From Misgurnus anguillicaudatus (lineage: Eukaryota; Chordata; Actinopteri; Cypriniformes; Cobitidae): 64,000 nt of DNA. How positions within the stretch are numbered: the first letter of the stretch is position 1; every line of letters begins with the position of its first letter. The stretch covers positions 11,771,001 to 11,835,000 of the forward strand of contig NC_073337.2 in the NCBI RefSeq assembly GCF_027580225.2, read 5' to 3'. Of this stretch, positions 1 to 11,959 are shown in pieces. Both the position numbers and the translations under genes were made by a program. The notes beneath the pieces are model-generated. The model made no database searches. It saw nothing but the letters and a program-made list of their open reading frames with translations, and had not been told where the DNA came from.

Positions 1-470
1 CTGCAAGTGTTAATTCATTACAAAATAGAGTAACGCGAGTAACGAACTCATTTAAATTTCAGTAATTGTAACTGCGTTACTTGATTTAAAAAAATACTTC
101 GTTACTTGCTCGTTACTGCTAAAAGTAGTGGAATTACAGTAACGCGTTACTTTGTAACGCGTTAGTCCCATCACTGATTACACATGAGATTAAGCGAGTA
201 TCTAGCTTTTCTATCATAAACTCCTTTGACGCGTCTGTAGCAGGCATGTATTTTGATATGATGAGTGATGCACAGGTTCATATGACGCGGCAAACACATA
301 TATTGACATGACGACACATGACATGACAGGCTACATACATGTTTTGACGAGCTTCGAATTCATGCCTCCCCATGCCTTCACCACACACCACTGCCTGAGA
401 CATTGTAATGTCAAAAAGGGGTTCTATACATATCTAGAAACATCTGGAACCAATCATCATGAAAATCATT
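1..470. repeat. Direct repeat, copy 1 (contains a hAT-type end)
   Basis: This block is repeated almost base for base at 1264-1719. The only differences I see are one substitution near the start and a 15-bp gain (an extra gtaacgcgttac-type unit near 140-160). The first 176 bases end in a hAT-like terminus (taacgcgttagtcccatcactg region), and the rest is ordinary flank. The left edge of the window cuts into whatever lies before it. Confidence 0.85.
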
Positions 471-1263
471 TGTCTGCTTTTTAAATGTAAATATGAACAG
501 TACTGAACAGTCAAACACAACATTTTTAGACTTATTTATTGTTATCAACAGGTAAGTCCAGTCTAATACTTAAAACGAAATAACTGTAAAAGTCTGTAAA
601 CTTTAACTATTTACAACTTATTTTAGTAAAGTTTCTTTGAATATTTCTGTTAGAAATGAATAATATGTAAGCTTACTTTTTTGTGTAAATCATTTAGACC
701 ATTTAGACAAATATTCTGTATGTTTACATTCAAAATATATAATGTGTTAAAATTGTGTAGTGTCTCTTTAAGAATTTGCGAGCTGTGTGAAGCTAGCAGC
801 TATTGCGCTCTCTGGAATGCAGTTTTCCACGCATCCGTGATATTTTAGATTTAAGATTATGTTTGTATATGTTTTATGTTTGAATCAAACGAGATACAAG
901 ATTAAAGGAAGATATTTTCTCCGAAAACGGAGTACGGTGATTGTTTTGTCAGACACGGAGTGAGTGAAACCGAAACCAAAACTGAAACTTGCGCAATTGC
1001 GGATTGATCTCTTCCATGAAAGCCGATGTAAACGTCTGAAAACATATCAACATTTCTCAGATTTATGACTTTTGTGGACTACAAATTCAAGTTGATATCA
1101 GACCGGATGGACTTATGACTTGCGCACAATTTTTAAACAAAGGTATGTCGTCAGGTTTTGATTGTTCATGTTCATTCTGTACGCACTGTCGGAACTGATG
1201 AAGTTTAATGATCCATTGCGCCGCCCACCATGGTCCTGCGACGTTAGATCAGAAATGTCTTGT
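471..1263. other. Spacer between the direct repeats
   Basis: About 790 bp between the two repeat copies. It contains a moderately CpG-rich part (about 770-1250) but no open reading frame or RNA that I recognise. The short word tgtctgc occurs at both junctions (471 and 1261), which could be the microhomology used in the duplication. Confidence 0.4.
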
Positions 1264-1719
1264 CTGCAAGTGTTAATTCATCACAAAATAGAGTAACGCG
1301 AGTAACGAACTCATTTAAATTTCAGTAATTGTAACTGCGTTACTTGATTTAAAAAAATACTTCGTTACTTGCTCGTTACTGCTAAAAGTAGTGGAATTAC
1401 AGTAACGCGTTAGTCCCATCACTGATTACACATGAGATTAAGCGAGTATCTAGCTTTTCTATCATAAACTCCTTTGACGCGTCTGTAGCAGGCATGTATT
1501 TTGATATGATGAGTGATGCACAGGTTCATATGACGCGGCAAACACATATATTGACATGACGACACATGACATGACAGGCTACATACATGTTTTGACGAGC
1601 TTCGAATTCATGCCTCCCCATGCCTTCACCACACACCACTGCCTGAGACATTGTAATGTCAAAAAGGGGTTCTATACATATCTAGAAACATCTGGAACCA
1701 ATCATCATGAAAATCATTT
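1264..1719. repeat. Direct repeat, copy 2
   Basis: Second copy of the 1-470 block, near-identical and 15 bp shorter. The 85-codon frame at 1556-1813 runs across its end and is not a gene. The near-identity implies a very recent tandem duplication, or an assembly duplication. Confidence 0.85.
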
Positions 1720-1962
1720 TAATTTTAGTTTATTTTTTGAAAAAATTAGACAGGTTCTAGATAAGAACTGGGGACTTATTACCAACCTTAAAGTCGCCAT
1801 GAAAATAAAATGAAAAACTGTCATTTGTTTTGGAATATTGTGGTATTTTTTACATATTTACTTATCTGTGAGCTTCATTACTAAAAAAAATTCATGTGCC
1901 CTCATTATCTTTAATCAAAAACGCAAATCTCCTTCCCTCCTCAAATCAGTCTCTCTTTACTT

Positions 1963-2068
1963 CCGGCAAAGAGTATAGAAGCCCAAGAGGCGAAACTCAA
2001 TAGAACGCTCCATAGCAACAGTTGCCCCCATGACGTGACGGCGCGGCCGCCATTATGGACTGAAAACT
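1963..2068 (+). repeat. Foldback repeat, left arm
   Basis: Contains ttccggcaaagagtatag, then gcccaagaggcgaaactc, then gcggccgccatt. The same string occurs in reverse complement at 2858-2953, with additional divergence between the blocks. The pair brackets about 800 bp, including the palindromic element at 2206-2490. Confidence 0.7.
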
Positions 2069-2205
2069 GAAGGAAAACGCCGAAAAATAATGAGAGTCAA
2101 TGGCACTGAACCAACTTAACATAACAAAAACTTGGCATAACTTCTTTTTTTTCTGGTCGTCATATCTAAATACGAAAACAACGTGGTTATGCATGGCCTA
2201 ATTAT

Positions 2206-2490
2206 CCTTAGGAAAATAGTATTTTGGGACAAAATATTACTATAAAAGTACAATAAGACTACTATAGAAATACTATAGCGGCTCTAGGATATTATAGAGG
2301 TATTACAGAACATAACATACTTCTGTGATGTTCTAATACCTCTATAATATTTTAAAGCTGCTATAGTATTTCTATAGTAGTCTTATCGTACTTCTATAGT
2401 ATGTCCCAAATTACTATAGTATTCCTATAAGATTACTATACTATTTTGTCCAAAAATACTATAAGATTCCTATAGTACCTTTTCGTAAGG
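2206..2490. mobile_element. Palindromic MITE of (A)CTATAG-rich arms
   Basis: The two halves are long inverted copies of one another (left arm about 2206-2310, right arm about 2325-2490) and are full of ctatagtatt-type words. Termini are ccttaggaaaa on the left and ttttcgtaagg on the right. No coding capacity. The superfamily is not clear, because I cannot fix the target duplication. Confidence 0.75.
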
Positions 2491-2857
2491 GTATGTCCCC
2501 CACCGAATCGGCTTCATTAGCCTATCACTTACGGTTTGCAAAGATACAATTATAATATGAATAACAGAAATTCATGAAATAATATAAAGGCAGACACACA
2601 GTAATAAGATATTTATTCAAATGTTGATTTTGAAATGAGTGAACATCACCATATATATGATTTGGAAAAATAAATAAATAAAATTATAAATGAACATTTC
2701 TTAAGAGTTAATCTTTTACATAGAATATCACAAAAATATTAAAAAGTTTCTGGTGGACTGATAATTTTTGCAATTTATTGCAGAACACTGCTTGCGTTTT
2801 AACCACTTGCTCATCTTCACAGTTGCGAGGCGCGCTAACGATTTCAGCAGCTTACAG

Positions 2858-2953
2858 TCCACAATGGCGGCCGCGGCTCCGCAGCGCCACCTACAGACTG
2901 TTACCCATAACACAACAGAGTTTCGCCTCTTGGGCTTCTATACTCTTTGCTTC
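2858..2953 (-). repeat. Foldback repeat, right arm
   Basis: Reverse complement of the 1963-2068 block, including the NotI-like gcggccgc core and the gagtttcgcctcttgggctt segment. The open frames here on both strands arise from its GC-rich composition, and I do not consider them genes. Confidence 0.7.
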
Positions 2954-3438
2954 CGGTCATATGGTATGGCAGGTGGGAGAAGATCGCTGCGATTAGCATG
3001 CGCAAGCAACCCAACTTCAAACGATCTAATCAGATTTCGATGGACAATTTCAAATCCAGCCCTGCCTTATTTCATTTCAGAAGCTGATATACGTCACCAC
3101 GGGGAAATCGCTACCTCCGTTTCATGGTTACTTTAAAAAGGCAATGCATTTTAGGACTGTGAGTTATCAAGCGGGTGGATTGACCTCCACTAGATTAAGG
3201 ACACAGCACATCCCACCAAATATGACAACCGTCTAAAGATCTTGAGGCCTTCAGCAGATTAAACTGACTAAATCTCATTCATCTTTCTTCCAACAAAGAG
3301 CAGTTTAAATGAATGAAAATTAACTTATTAACTTATTTTAAGTACTGCAGAATTATTTCTTCTGAAGTCATACCATAGATTAGAATACCAAATATAGAAA
3401 AGTAGGTATTATTTATTTGTTTGTTTTGAATATCTTAC

Positions 3439-3588
3439 CATCCACACAGGCCGGCCTTGCTCTCGTTGTCCCAGCGATCTGTCCTTTCTTACATGCACAG
3501 CGAGCTGTCTGTCTGGCAATTGTCCTGCGTGGCTGACTGCTGTCTCTGTCTAGAGTGACAATCTCACAGGTGCCTGCTGCCAACTGAC
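3439..3588 (-). CDS. tafa5: tafa5 internal exon (start of the mature secreted domain)
   Basis: Minus-strand exon of 150 bp: two bases completing a Gly codon, 49 codons, then one base of the next codon. The reading begins QLAAGTCEIVTLDRDSS and ends TTRARPACVD, which I recognise as TAFA5/FAM19A5. The acceptor is cctgcag/GT and the donor is GATG/gtaaga, both canonical. Four cysteines lie in this exon (one in GTCE, two in CAC, one in PACVD). The DRDSS stretch stands where TAFA1-4 have a Cys-Cys pair, which is a TAFA5 hallmark. The product is a secreted chemokine-like protein made mainly in the nervous system (family knowledge). A Lys replaces an Arg of the human protein in the KKGQ segment. The frame stays open past both splice sites, so those extensions are intronic. 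The following exon is not found at 1-3438. Confidence 0.96.
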
Positions 3589-4522
3589 CTGCAGGACACA
3601 ACCCAAGACAATACAGGATTTTAGAGACATGCTACACACTAGAGCTCTGCGCAAGACTGTTTTCCTAATCTCATTCCTTCTTTTCTTATATTTAGTTGAA
3701 CAGCTTTAGGTTAGAAAGGTTACATTTTATCCTTTAACTTAACTATACACATTCATGAACACATTAATTGCATTCTGTTTTGTCTTCAGCCATGCAAGAA
3801 ATCTAAATTGTTGAATGAGCGTGGGTTTATAGCGTAATTTCTCAGGTTTGACCCAGAGGAGGAAAAATATATAACCAATGTGTGGTGGTGTATTCATTAT
3901 GAACCAGAAACATTACTACCTGAGATTCAGGAAAATGCAATAATTTGTACAGGACATGCGATACCATTTCAAAAATCTCATACATTTATGCATTTCTACA
4001 TTTATTTATTTCTGTGTCCGTATGTAAATAAGGTAGGCGGTCCCAACCTCTCTCAAACGCAGTATTGGTTAAACAGGATCACTGTGACTGTGCTGTGGCT
4101 CCACTACTGCACTACATACAGTCATTACATATGGCAGACTATTTAAGAAGTATACGGACTACCGGCACATCCGGGAACTTGACTGTAAATTGTCACTGCC
4201 CCTTTTTGGGGGAAAACAAACTAGACTTCTCATAGACTTCCATGCAAAATAGTGGAAAAAGCAACGTTCGTACACAGCCAGCAGGTGTAAATAACTTAAG
4301 AAATCCATCAGATTAAACATGTTGAGTCTGTCCATCTTGCCTGCCATAGAGCGCGAAAGATACATTAACACATTTAATTTTGTCAATATAAAAACATGTC
4401 CCTTTCATTATCCCAGTGTCACTTTTCACAGGGATGGGCTGTCGCCTGGTGTTTGTCGTTTGATATTTGCATAAAGTCGACAAGCGCTTATTATGGATTT
4501 TACTCTCAGCACCTCCGTTGCT

Positions 4523-6014
4523 CCCACAATCAGTGTTGGGCAAGTTACTTCCAAAGTGTAATACATTATATATTACAAATTACTGTCATTTGAAAGTAAT
4601 TAGTTACATTACAATAATACTGTCTCTGAACTGTAATGAGTTACACTACTTTTGCGTTACTTTTGAGTTACTTTCATCAAAAGAACAGAAGTATGACTAG
4701 GCATTATAAAATGTTAAAATGTAGTTTATTTCTGCTTATAAATCTAGAAATTATGTGTTGGCCCTCAAGCTTTGAATAGGCACAGTGAAGACTTATGGCA
4801 AAATACAGTAACAATCACGGTCAGAATCATAAACATAGACAAATGATCTGGTAAAAGTCTGGTAAATTATGGTACACATACCAAACACAATAGAGCCCAC
4901 TATAATGCAACCTATAGCCTAATAACATGGCAAGACACGCAACCTCTTTTCATTTCTATTCTTAAGTGATCACTTTTAATTCAGATTCACACCACAAACC
5001 TGGCATGCACTAGGTTGACATCAAAAAGTGCTATTGGAGGATCAGGCCTCAAGGAATACAGCTCATTTCAGTACAATATAAGGATTACAGTACATGTAGG
5101 CAAACATATAATTGCTTAATAAAACACAGACAAACAGAGGAACACTGCTTTTTGCCAAACAATGAATATAGGCTCCCATACAAAGGCTGGTAAAAACTTT
5201 AAACAGTGATGTTTAAATGTACTATTTAGATAACCATGTTTAAGTCTACACTAATGTTATGTTGTAGTTTAGGTTGCTGTTTGTAATAAAACTGTAGATA
5301 GCATAGGAATAGCCTAGCACTGTAATCATAGCAAAGCTTACCTTGTCATTGCTGGTGTGATATGGATTTTACTGGCAAGATTTCTAAAATTCTCTTTACT
5401 TCTGAAGTTCAAGCAGCATTGGAGACCGAAAGAAACTTTCTGTTGCTTTTTCTTAGTGCTCTTATTCGCAAAATTATGCGTGTGCGGGGCTACCGGACCT
5501 GATTGCGACCACTTTAGTCAATGCTATACAGCCGCGGACTTCCCAGATTCGGCTCTTTAAGAAACATGCCTATATTTGACGCGCACCGCGTCCAAATCGA
5601 ATTTCAAATACAAAGTTAAAGTAAAAATAAACAGGTTGCATTCAGCACGTGGAAACAGACATACGCTGCGTCCCAACCCGCCTACTTCCATACTATATAG
5701 TAGACAAAGAGCACGAGAAGTAGTGCTTTTTGCCCACTACATAGTATGGATGTATGCGGTTTGGGACGCAGCCTATTTTACACGCAGCTTTTTCATGTGT
5801 GGATGCTGGTCGCGCGCATTGGTCAAAAATACAAATTATACGGTCTAACTTTGAAATGCATTGTTGTAACGCGCTCGTTACTAAGACTGTAACGAGTAAA
5901 ATATTACCAAAATTTTATTAGTAATGTGTTATATTACTGCGTTACAGCAAAAACTAATATATTACTGTAATATATTATATTTTGTAATGCGTTACTCCCA
6001 ACACTGCCCACAAT
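4523..6014. mobile_element. hAT-type non-autonomous element (4531-6006) with 8-bp TSD
   Basis: Terminal inverted repeats start CAGTGTTGGG and end CCCAACACTG. The element is flanked by a perfect 8-bp duplication cccacaat at 4523-4530 and 6007-6014. Its length is 1476 bp. Subterminal regions are packed with gttac/gtaac words, and no transposase frame is present. It carries a nested TA-flanked element at 5664-5773. Confidence 0.95.
5664..5773. mobile_element. Small palindromic TA-type MITE nested in the hAT element
   Basis: 110 bp, nearly a perfect inverted repeat: gctgcgtcccaa at the left and ttgggacgcagc at the right, with tactatatagtag and ctacatagtatgg toward the centre. Flanked by TA on each side (5662-5663, 5774-5775), as expected for Tc1/mariner-type insertion. 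Confidence 0.8.
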
Positions 6015-6161
6015 GCACCACTTCTCTGCTTGCTCTGTGTTATAGACATGAAGAGCCTATGACTTTTTATCCATTGCTCTAGATGAGAGATAATAACTCA
6101 GTGATTGATAGCACGATGCAATGATGTGCAACCCTAACCTCCAACAATATAAAGTAAGCAT

Positions 6162-7343
6162 ATAGGGCCCTATTTTAACGATCTAAGCACATGGTCTAAA
6201 GTGCACGGCCTAAACGGGCATGTCCGATTCCACTTTTGCTAAACTAATGATGGGAAAAATGGTTAATGCACCAAGCGCACGGCCTAAAAGGGTTGTTCCT
6301 ATTCTCCTAATGAGTAATGGGTGTGTTTTGGGCGTAACGTGCAATAAACCAATGAGAGTATCAGCTCTCATCCCCTTTAAAAGCAAGTTGTGCCTGGCGC
6401 CATGCCTAATCCCTATTTAGAAAGTGGAATTTGTAAACTGAAAAACTAAGCGGAGGAAAAAGAGCACCAGTTTATGAATAATGTTACAATTTTTTGTTGT
6501 TTTCATTTTTATTGAAATTGTTTTTTTTTATTAAAACCTTTAAAAGCCGTTTTCTTTCAGTCATAGAAGTGAAAATAGCAGGCTTTTGTTTGCTGTAAAT
6601 GTATTGATATCCTATTATTATTGTAATCACATAAAATAATTAGCAAATATGCAAGAAAAGGTTTGTACTCTAAAAATATTTTATTTGTAACAAACAAGAG
6701 ATAAACAATTTACAAACGTGCAGAGAGCAGTTTCAGCACTTGGACAGCGCAGTGAGTTTTTTAAAAAGCATTTACTTAAAAAAATTTCTTATCTCACCAT
6801 ATCCACAGGTACAGAGTCATCATATACAATAAATCTGTGGGGTAGCATTTAAAAATAGATGGATTTGTTTAAAGCAAAGCATTTATTTACTTACCAGTCT
6901 ACAGGTGAAGCAGCTCTTTACACCTTCTAACGTCTCATAATCGATCCTCATTTATTTCCAAGAGACTCAATAGTAATCTTCTACATTTTAATCCTATTTT
7001 TTATATTTTAAAACGTTTATGTGCTGCTGCGCATTCATGTGATAAGCAAACGCGCGCTGTTGTCCTGTTATAGGCGCATAACTTGCTCATTAAATAACAA
7101 CAACAAAAAAATGCGCCATTGACTTCAACTTTAGACAAGGTTTTTTTAGTTGCCTCAAAATAGCAACACGCCAACAATGCCCCTTAACACACCTCGTTTT
7201 TCAAAATTGGGCGCAAATGCATTTGCTATTTAAACAACGTAGCGCTAAACGTGAAAATGATCATTGCGCCGGGTTGAAACTAGCAAAATACACTTGCGTT
7301 GCACATTGCGCTGCATTGCGCGGGGTGTATAATAGAGCCCATA
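6162..7343 (+). mobile_element. GGGCCC-family DNA element, copy A (6165-7340), 3-bp TSD
   Basis: Termini are gggccctatttta and taatagagccc, an imperfect inverted repeat, with ATA duplicated on both sides. Length is 1176 bp. A second copy lies inverted at 60815-62031. The 3-bp A/T duplication fits PIF/Harbinger-like insertion, but I cannot identify a transposase. The frame 6220-6420 shares a similar peptide (VTCNKPMRVSALIPFKS) with copy B. Confidence 0.85.
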
Positions 7344-7424
7344 ATGTCTGTTTCTTTGAGGAAGAAAGATTAAGATTCGTTTAGTGTATGGGAAAGTTAA
7401 CACTGTATTTGTGATTAAAAAAAG

Positions 7425-7852
7425 AATAATTTCATGACAAATTTAATCTTTAGTTTAAGTTAGATTTGTATTTTTTAAATGGGCTTTTGTAGTTTGGGTA
7501 ACATAAACATGAAATAACAATACTGGCTAGACATAAACACTCTCATGAAACATTAAACTGAATAAACATGAAAGACTGCATAACAAGACATGATTTCAAC
7601 ACAATGATCCAGCACCAGACAAGAGGAGATTAAATAGGGAAACTTAACGAGGGTAACACAGGTGCACGGGATGAACTAACAATGAATAATTAACAGGGAG
7701 AACAAGGGGGCGGGGACTAAAGACGAGACACCAGAGGCACATGCCACAATTATCAAGGCATGGCCTCCACATTAAACAAGAGACTGTCAGAACTCTGCCA
7801 TCACAATAAAACATAAATATAAAACCAAACTCTCGTGGCAGAGTCCTGACAC
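7425..7852 (-). mobile_element. LTR-like fragment (TGTCA-start family)
   Basis: Read on the minus strand it begins TGTCAGGACTCTGCC and has the T/C-rich body seen in the related pieces at 17154-17646, 45742-46850, 49470-49629 and 60545-62565. No internal gag or pol was seen, so it is probably a solo terminal repeat or a fragment. The distal boundary is approximate. Confidence 0.5.
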
Positions 7853-8080
7853 ATTCTGAATCTGATCTCCTATACAAAAATGCAATTATTTCAGCTTTTC
7901 GAAAGAAACCTACACATATTTAAGAGGTTATAAAAAGAAAACAAATGAATATAGGATAAAACTTTTGTTTTTCTTGCCTTATTCCCTTTTTTAAATTTTA
8001 TTAGATCACTTTTTCATGCATTAAGGTCATGAACAGCTTGAAACAAATGCAGAAATAATTAGGTTTTTTTAGGAAATGTG
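7853..8080. repeat. Fragment of a repeat also seen at 35630-35875
   Basis: The string ctgaatctgatctc and the following AT-rich text match 35640 onwards with many substitutions. The LTR-like piece on its left abuts it directly and appears to have inserted into it. Confidence 0.5.
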
Positions 8081-9664
8081 AAGGTCCTGGTAATAATACA
8101 GGTGTCAATGTAAGTACACTTTCACTGCTCCTTTAGTCAGTGACATTCAAGCATGTAAGACACTTATGTTAATTGGCTAAGGCTAAGATCTATTTATAAT
8201 GTAAGTGCTTTAGAATTAAATTGGAAGCATTTATAGCCTACTTTAGCATTAATGGAAGCCATTTATGTTTTTTTAGCTCTGTAATTTAGAGAAAAATCCT
8301 TTCAATGAAAAAGGGGGTAAAAGAAATAGCTAAAACTTAAGGAAATTACATTTTTAGTGGCAAGGCAAATATTTTGGAATTCTCATGCTAATTTGCCATC
8401 CTAAAGAAATCTGGACCTTATCCCCCTAACTGTTGTTAAAATGGCTTTTAAAGAAAGTTTTTATTGTTTCAATATAGCATTAAAATAAAAAAATATTCTA
8501 AAAAAGACAGATTAGGATGTTACAGAGGAAAGCTCATGCCATCTTTCTCTGGTGTGCTTTTCCAACTGCACCCTGCTACACGCTAATTTATGATTTAGAT
8601 ATGAGATAATGGACAGTGTGTAACCATGTATCAAAAACGCATCAATGTATTTCTAATTAAGCTTACCTCACACCACATTAGATAAATATTTATATAACTG
8701 CCTGCATTACTAGATGTAATTATAATGTAAGGGCGATTTTTTAAACTTTTCTATTTCTCACATCTGATTTACTATCTGTTAATGAAGCAAAATACATAAT
8801 GTTAACTGCAGTAACTTTCGTAAATGTTGTTCAAGAAATCTAAACTCCATGATAAAACCCAGGGGCATTGCTATACATAAAGCGCTGTATATAGGATAAA
8901 GACTATATATACATATACTTAATATTATTAACATGTTTGGAGGCATAAATGGCATAAAATGTTTGGAAAAATAACAGCAGAGAAAATATTACATTACACT
9001 TTACATTATACAATGATAACAATGATTCATAACTTATTTTTTAACATTAAGAATATTCTTACAATAACAATATTTTAAGAAATTGATCATTTTATGACTT
9101 CTAATATATAATAGTTTCTGCCTTATATTCATAACTGTTTATGTAGTGTCCTAAAGGTAGTGGACTCAATATTAATTTCATATCTGAAAACATAAAACAG
9201 TATAACACATACATGTGTTGATTTTCTCAGCAACAATGCAATCCTTTAGACTTGACAGAGGTTTTCCTGAGATTTTTCCTTGAATGGTTAAGACCTGATT
9301 GGGTGAGGATGTAGTGTCTTACTTCCCTTAAACTCATCATTTCTCCTTTCTGCTTTCCTTTCCCTGCTTTGCACAAAACATTTTTTATGTCCATCTACAG
9401 GAGCCAATACTAATCGAGTCAAGTTATATTATCATTATTATTTCAAACTTACTTTAGTTTCATGTTTTCATGAGCTAACTCAATCGCGTACGGTCACCTG
9501 AACTTTTGTATGCGACTGCTGCGTCGCTTTTACAAACGTGAAATGGGTAACTACATTGCATACAGATCTGTTTTTGCCACGGTTATCTTTGTAAATGAAT
9601 ACACTAGTTAACTGCTTACATTTTTAATTGAGATTTACACCAAGGCACAAAAGATTTACAACAA
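8081..9664. other. AT-rich intronic DNA without recognisable features
   Basis: No long open frame, no terminal inverted repeats and no RNA gene that I can see. The composition is strongly AT-rich throughout. Confidence 0.5.
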
Positions 9665-9911
9665 TTAAAGGCGGAGTGCACAATGTCTTAAAGCCAATGT
9701 TGATATTTGAAATCACCTAAACATACACGCCCCTACCCCAATAGAATCTGAACCTTCTTTTGATAGACCCGCCCCACACATACACAACCCCGGCAAGGAT
9801 GTTGGTAAGTAGACACGCCCCTTATTGCTGATTGGCTTCAAGTGTGTTTTGGTAGTCGGCCCGACTCCCTTTTCCAAAGTGTTTTTCAAACATTGTGGAC
9901 TCCGCCTTTAA
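9665..9911 (-). mobile_element. TTAA-flanked MITE, copy 1
   Basis: Termini are TTAAAGGCGGAGTGCACAAT at the left and attgtggactccgcctttaa at the right. The TTAA is present on both sides. The interior holds ccccaccaca-type and gcccctaccccaatag segments that recur, inverted, in the copies at 14963-15202 and 18385-18634. TTAA duplication is typical of piggyBac- and Kolobok-type elements. Confidence 0.9.
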
Positions 9912-10247
9912 CACAATCAGAGGGGTCATTCATTCCCATCAGATAAACTGTGCAAGGTGGTTACAAGGCAAAGTTTAGAACTTAAGTTTAGGGTTTATTC
10001 TGGTCCTTAATCCCAAGCATAAGCAAATGTAAAGTAATGCTTGGTGAAGCGAACACCACTAAAATAACGAAGCCTTAAAAATCCCAGGTCTCAGTACAAC
10101 CCTTTACAGCTGTTCAAGTGACTTCTGACTTCTGTTGGATATGTATTTCTTTAGGATCCACTGAATAACCTTCTCAACTCAGCTGCAAAGTCAACACAAT
10201 GGTATAAAAAAAATGAAAAAGAAAGAAAGAACTTTTATTTTCTGTTG

Positions 10248-11102
10248 AGTTAGTGCAGGGCCGGCGTCAAGGGGGGGCATTCGCGGGCCGTGCCCCCCAA
10301 ACAGGTTGTTGTGCCCCCCTACACAGTTTTTGATTAATTTAATATATATCAAGAATAATTAAAATAAATTAAACATTGAATGTTTCATGACTTTTAATGT
10401 AATAAAATGAGGAAAATATAGTTGATATATGTTTTCTTTAATTAAAATAGACCAGTTTCTCTGATTGGTTGTATTGCCGGGTCTCATGCGTCATTAGGCT
10501 TTAGCATATTTGTGACTTGATACTAGCAACGTGTTTTTTGCGGCATTTTATGGATCATGTAAAATATGGATATTAGAACATTTAGAACGAACCAGCACCG
10601 CCTGCTCCATCTGACTTCATGCAAACACCGATTGGCTCAAACTCGGAGATTAGAGGTCGAGGTGGAATTTTCAAATCTACAGGACACTGTTTTAAGGAAG
10701 TTTAATGTTCGTACACGCCGGCTTCAGCTTTTTTAAAGGTAAGTTAGCATTGTTTTAATTTACTCATGTGAAGTGTGGCTATAGACCGTTAACAGCATTG
10801 CGACTTGATTATGGTAAAGCGGCTTTCATAACGGCTTTTACTTAGGATGCGATGTGCGCTGGGCTGCGCTATGAAACCCATTCATTTCAATGGCTTGTGC
10901 CGCGCGAGGGCGGTTTGTTGTTGCGTCGAGCAAAGCACGAGCGCAGCGACTGTCTGTAACGAGTCTGTAATGAGCTGACAGTCTGTAACAGTTGTATAAG
11001 TGTGTGCTTGAACTGTAAGTTATTGTTGCTAATTGCGTGCCCCCCGTTGGAAGCCGCGTACCCCCCTGTCAGTTATGGTCTGGCGCCGGCTCTGAGTTAT
11101 TG
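10248..11102. mobile_element. hAT-type element (10256-11094), 8-bp TSD with one mismatch
   Basis: Begins cagggccggcgtca and ends tggcgccggctctg, with inner C-runs (gtgcccccc) near both ends. Flanks are agttagtg (10248-10255) and agttattg (11095-11102), 7 of 8 identical. 839 bp, non-coding. Confidence 0.88.
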
Positions 11103-11191
11103 GGGTCATGGTTATGACTTATGTTTGTTGTTACCATTGAACTCTGTAGTGAGCCCTTAACTGTGGGATCGCCCACACACACACACACACA

Positions 11192-11465
11192 TTCTGGTTT
11201 CCATGTTTTGTGGGGACATTCCATAGACGTAATGCATTTTATACCATACAAACTGTATATTCTATTCCCCTAACCTACCCCATTCCCTAACCCCAACCAT
11301 CACAGAAAGCTTTCTGATACTTCACATTTTCAAGAAACATCGTTTTGTTTGATTTATAAGCTTGTTTCCTCATGGGGACATCAAAATGTCCCCACAAGGT
11401 CACAAAAACACTGGTATTCCTATGTTTGTGGGGACAATTGGTCCCCACAACGTGATAATTACCAG

Positions 11466-11466
<1 letters not shown>
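11192..11466. mobile_element. Dispersed 'tggggac' element set inside a CA microsatellite
   Basis: Recurrent tgtggggacattcc and tccccacaa blocks lie in both orientations, making several short inverted pairs. A (CA)9-type run precedes it (11173-11191) and a long (AC)n follows at once. Such an arrangement suggests insertion into, or extension of, a CA repeat. Confidence 0.6.

Positions 11467-11467
<1 letters not shown>

Positions 11468-11564
<97 letters not shown>
11468..11564. repeat. (AC)n followed by (TA)7 microsatellite
   Basis: About 83 bases of uninterrupted AC (11468-11550) then TA to 11564. The open frames across it are meaningless Thr-His or Val-Cys repeats. Confidence 0.99.
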
Positions 11565-11959
11565 ATTCCCTATATTTCCCAATTCGCTGTGGTTTGCCTT
11601 TTTTGCCAAATTTTTTTGCCCAAAATACCTTAAAGTTTAGTGTTTGGTCTCTTTTGTACTATACACCTCGTATTTTTGATGATTTATAACCTGAGGGAGC
11701 ATTAAAAGCAAATATTGTTCAAATTCCCCCAGACATCAGTTTTAGCACAGTAGCACAGTTTGTGCTGAATACAGTGTTACAAGACTTATATAACCATTTA
11801 TATGTTTGTAAGCAACTGAGCACAATTGTCAAGCATGTCAAAACAGATGCTTGACTTGGTTCAGTATGCAACCCTGAGATCAAATGGACATCTTCCTTGG
11901 TGCTATTTTCATCTTTGGTCCTTTATACACCCTTGATATGGAACTTAACCTTCACGGGC

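Noticed and set aside
3413..3438. Continuation of the exon 2 frame to a stop at 3413
   Set aside because: The canonical donor gtaaga at 3438-3433 and family knowledge place the exon end at 3439. The extension is intronic.
11287..11633. Frames rich in His-Thr or Val-Cys
   Set aside because: Translations of the AC microsatellite.
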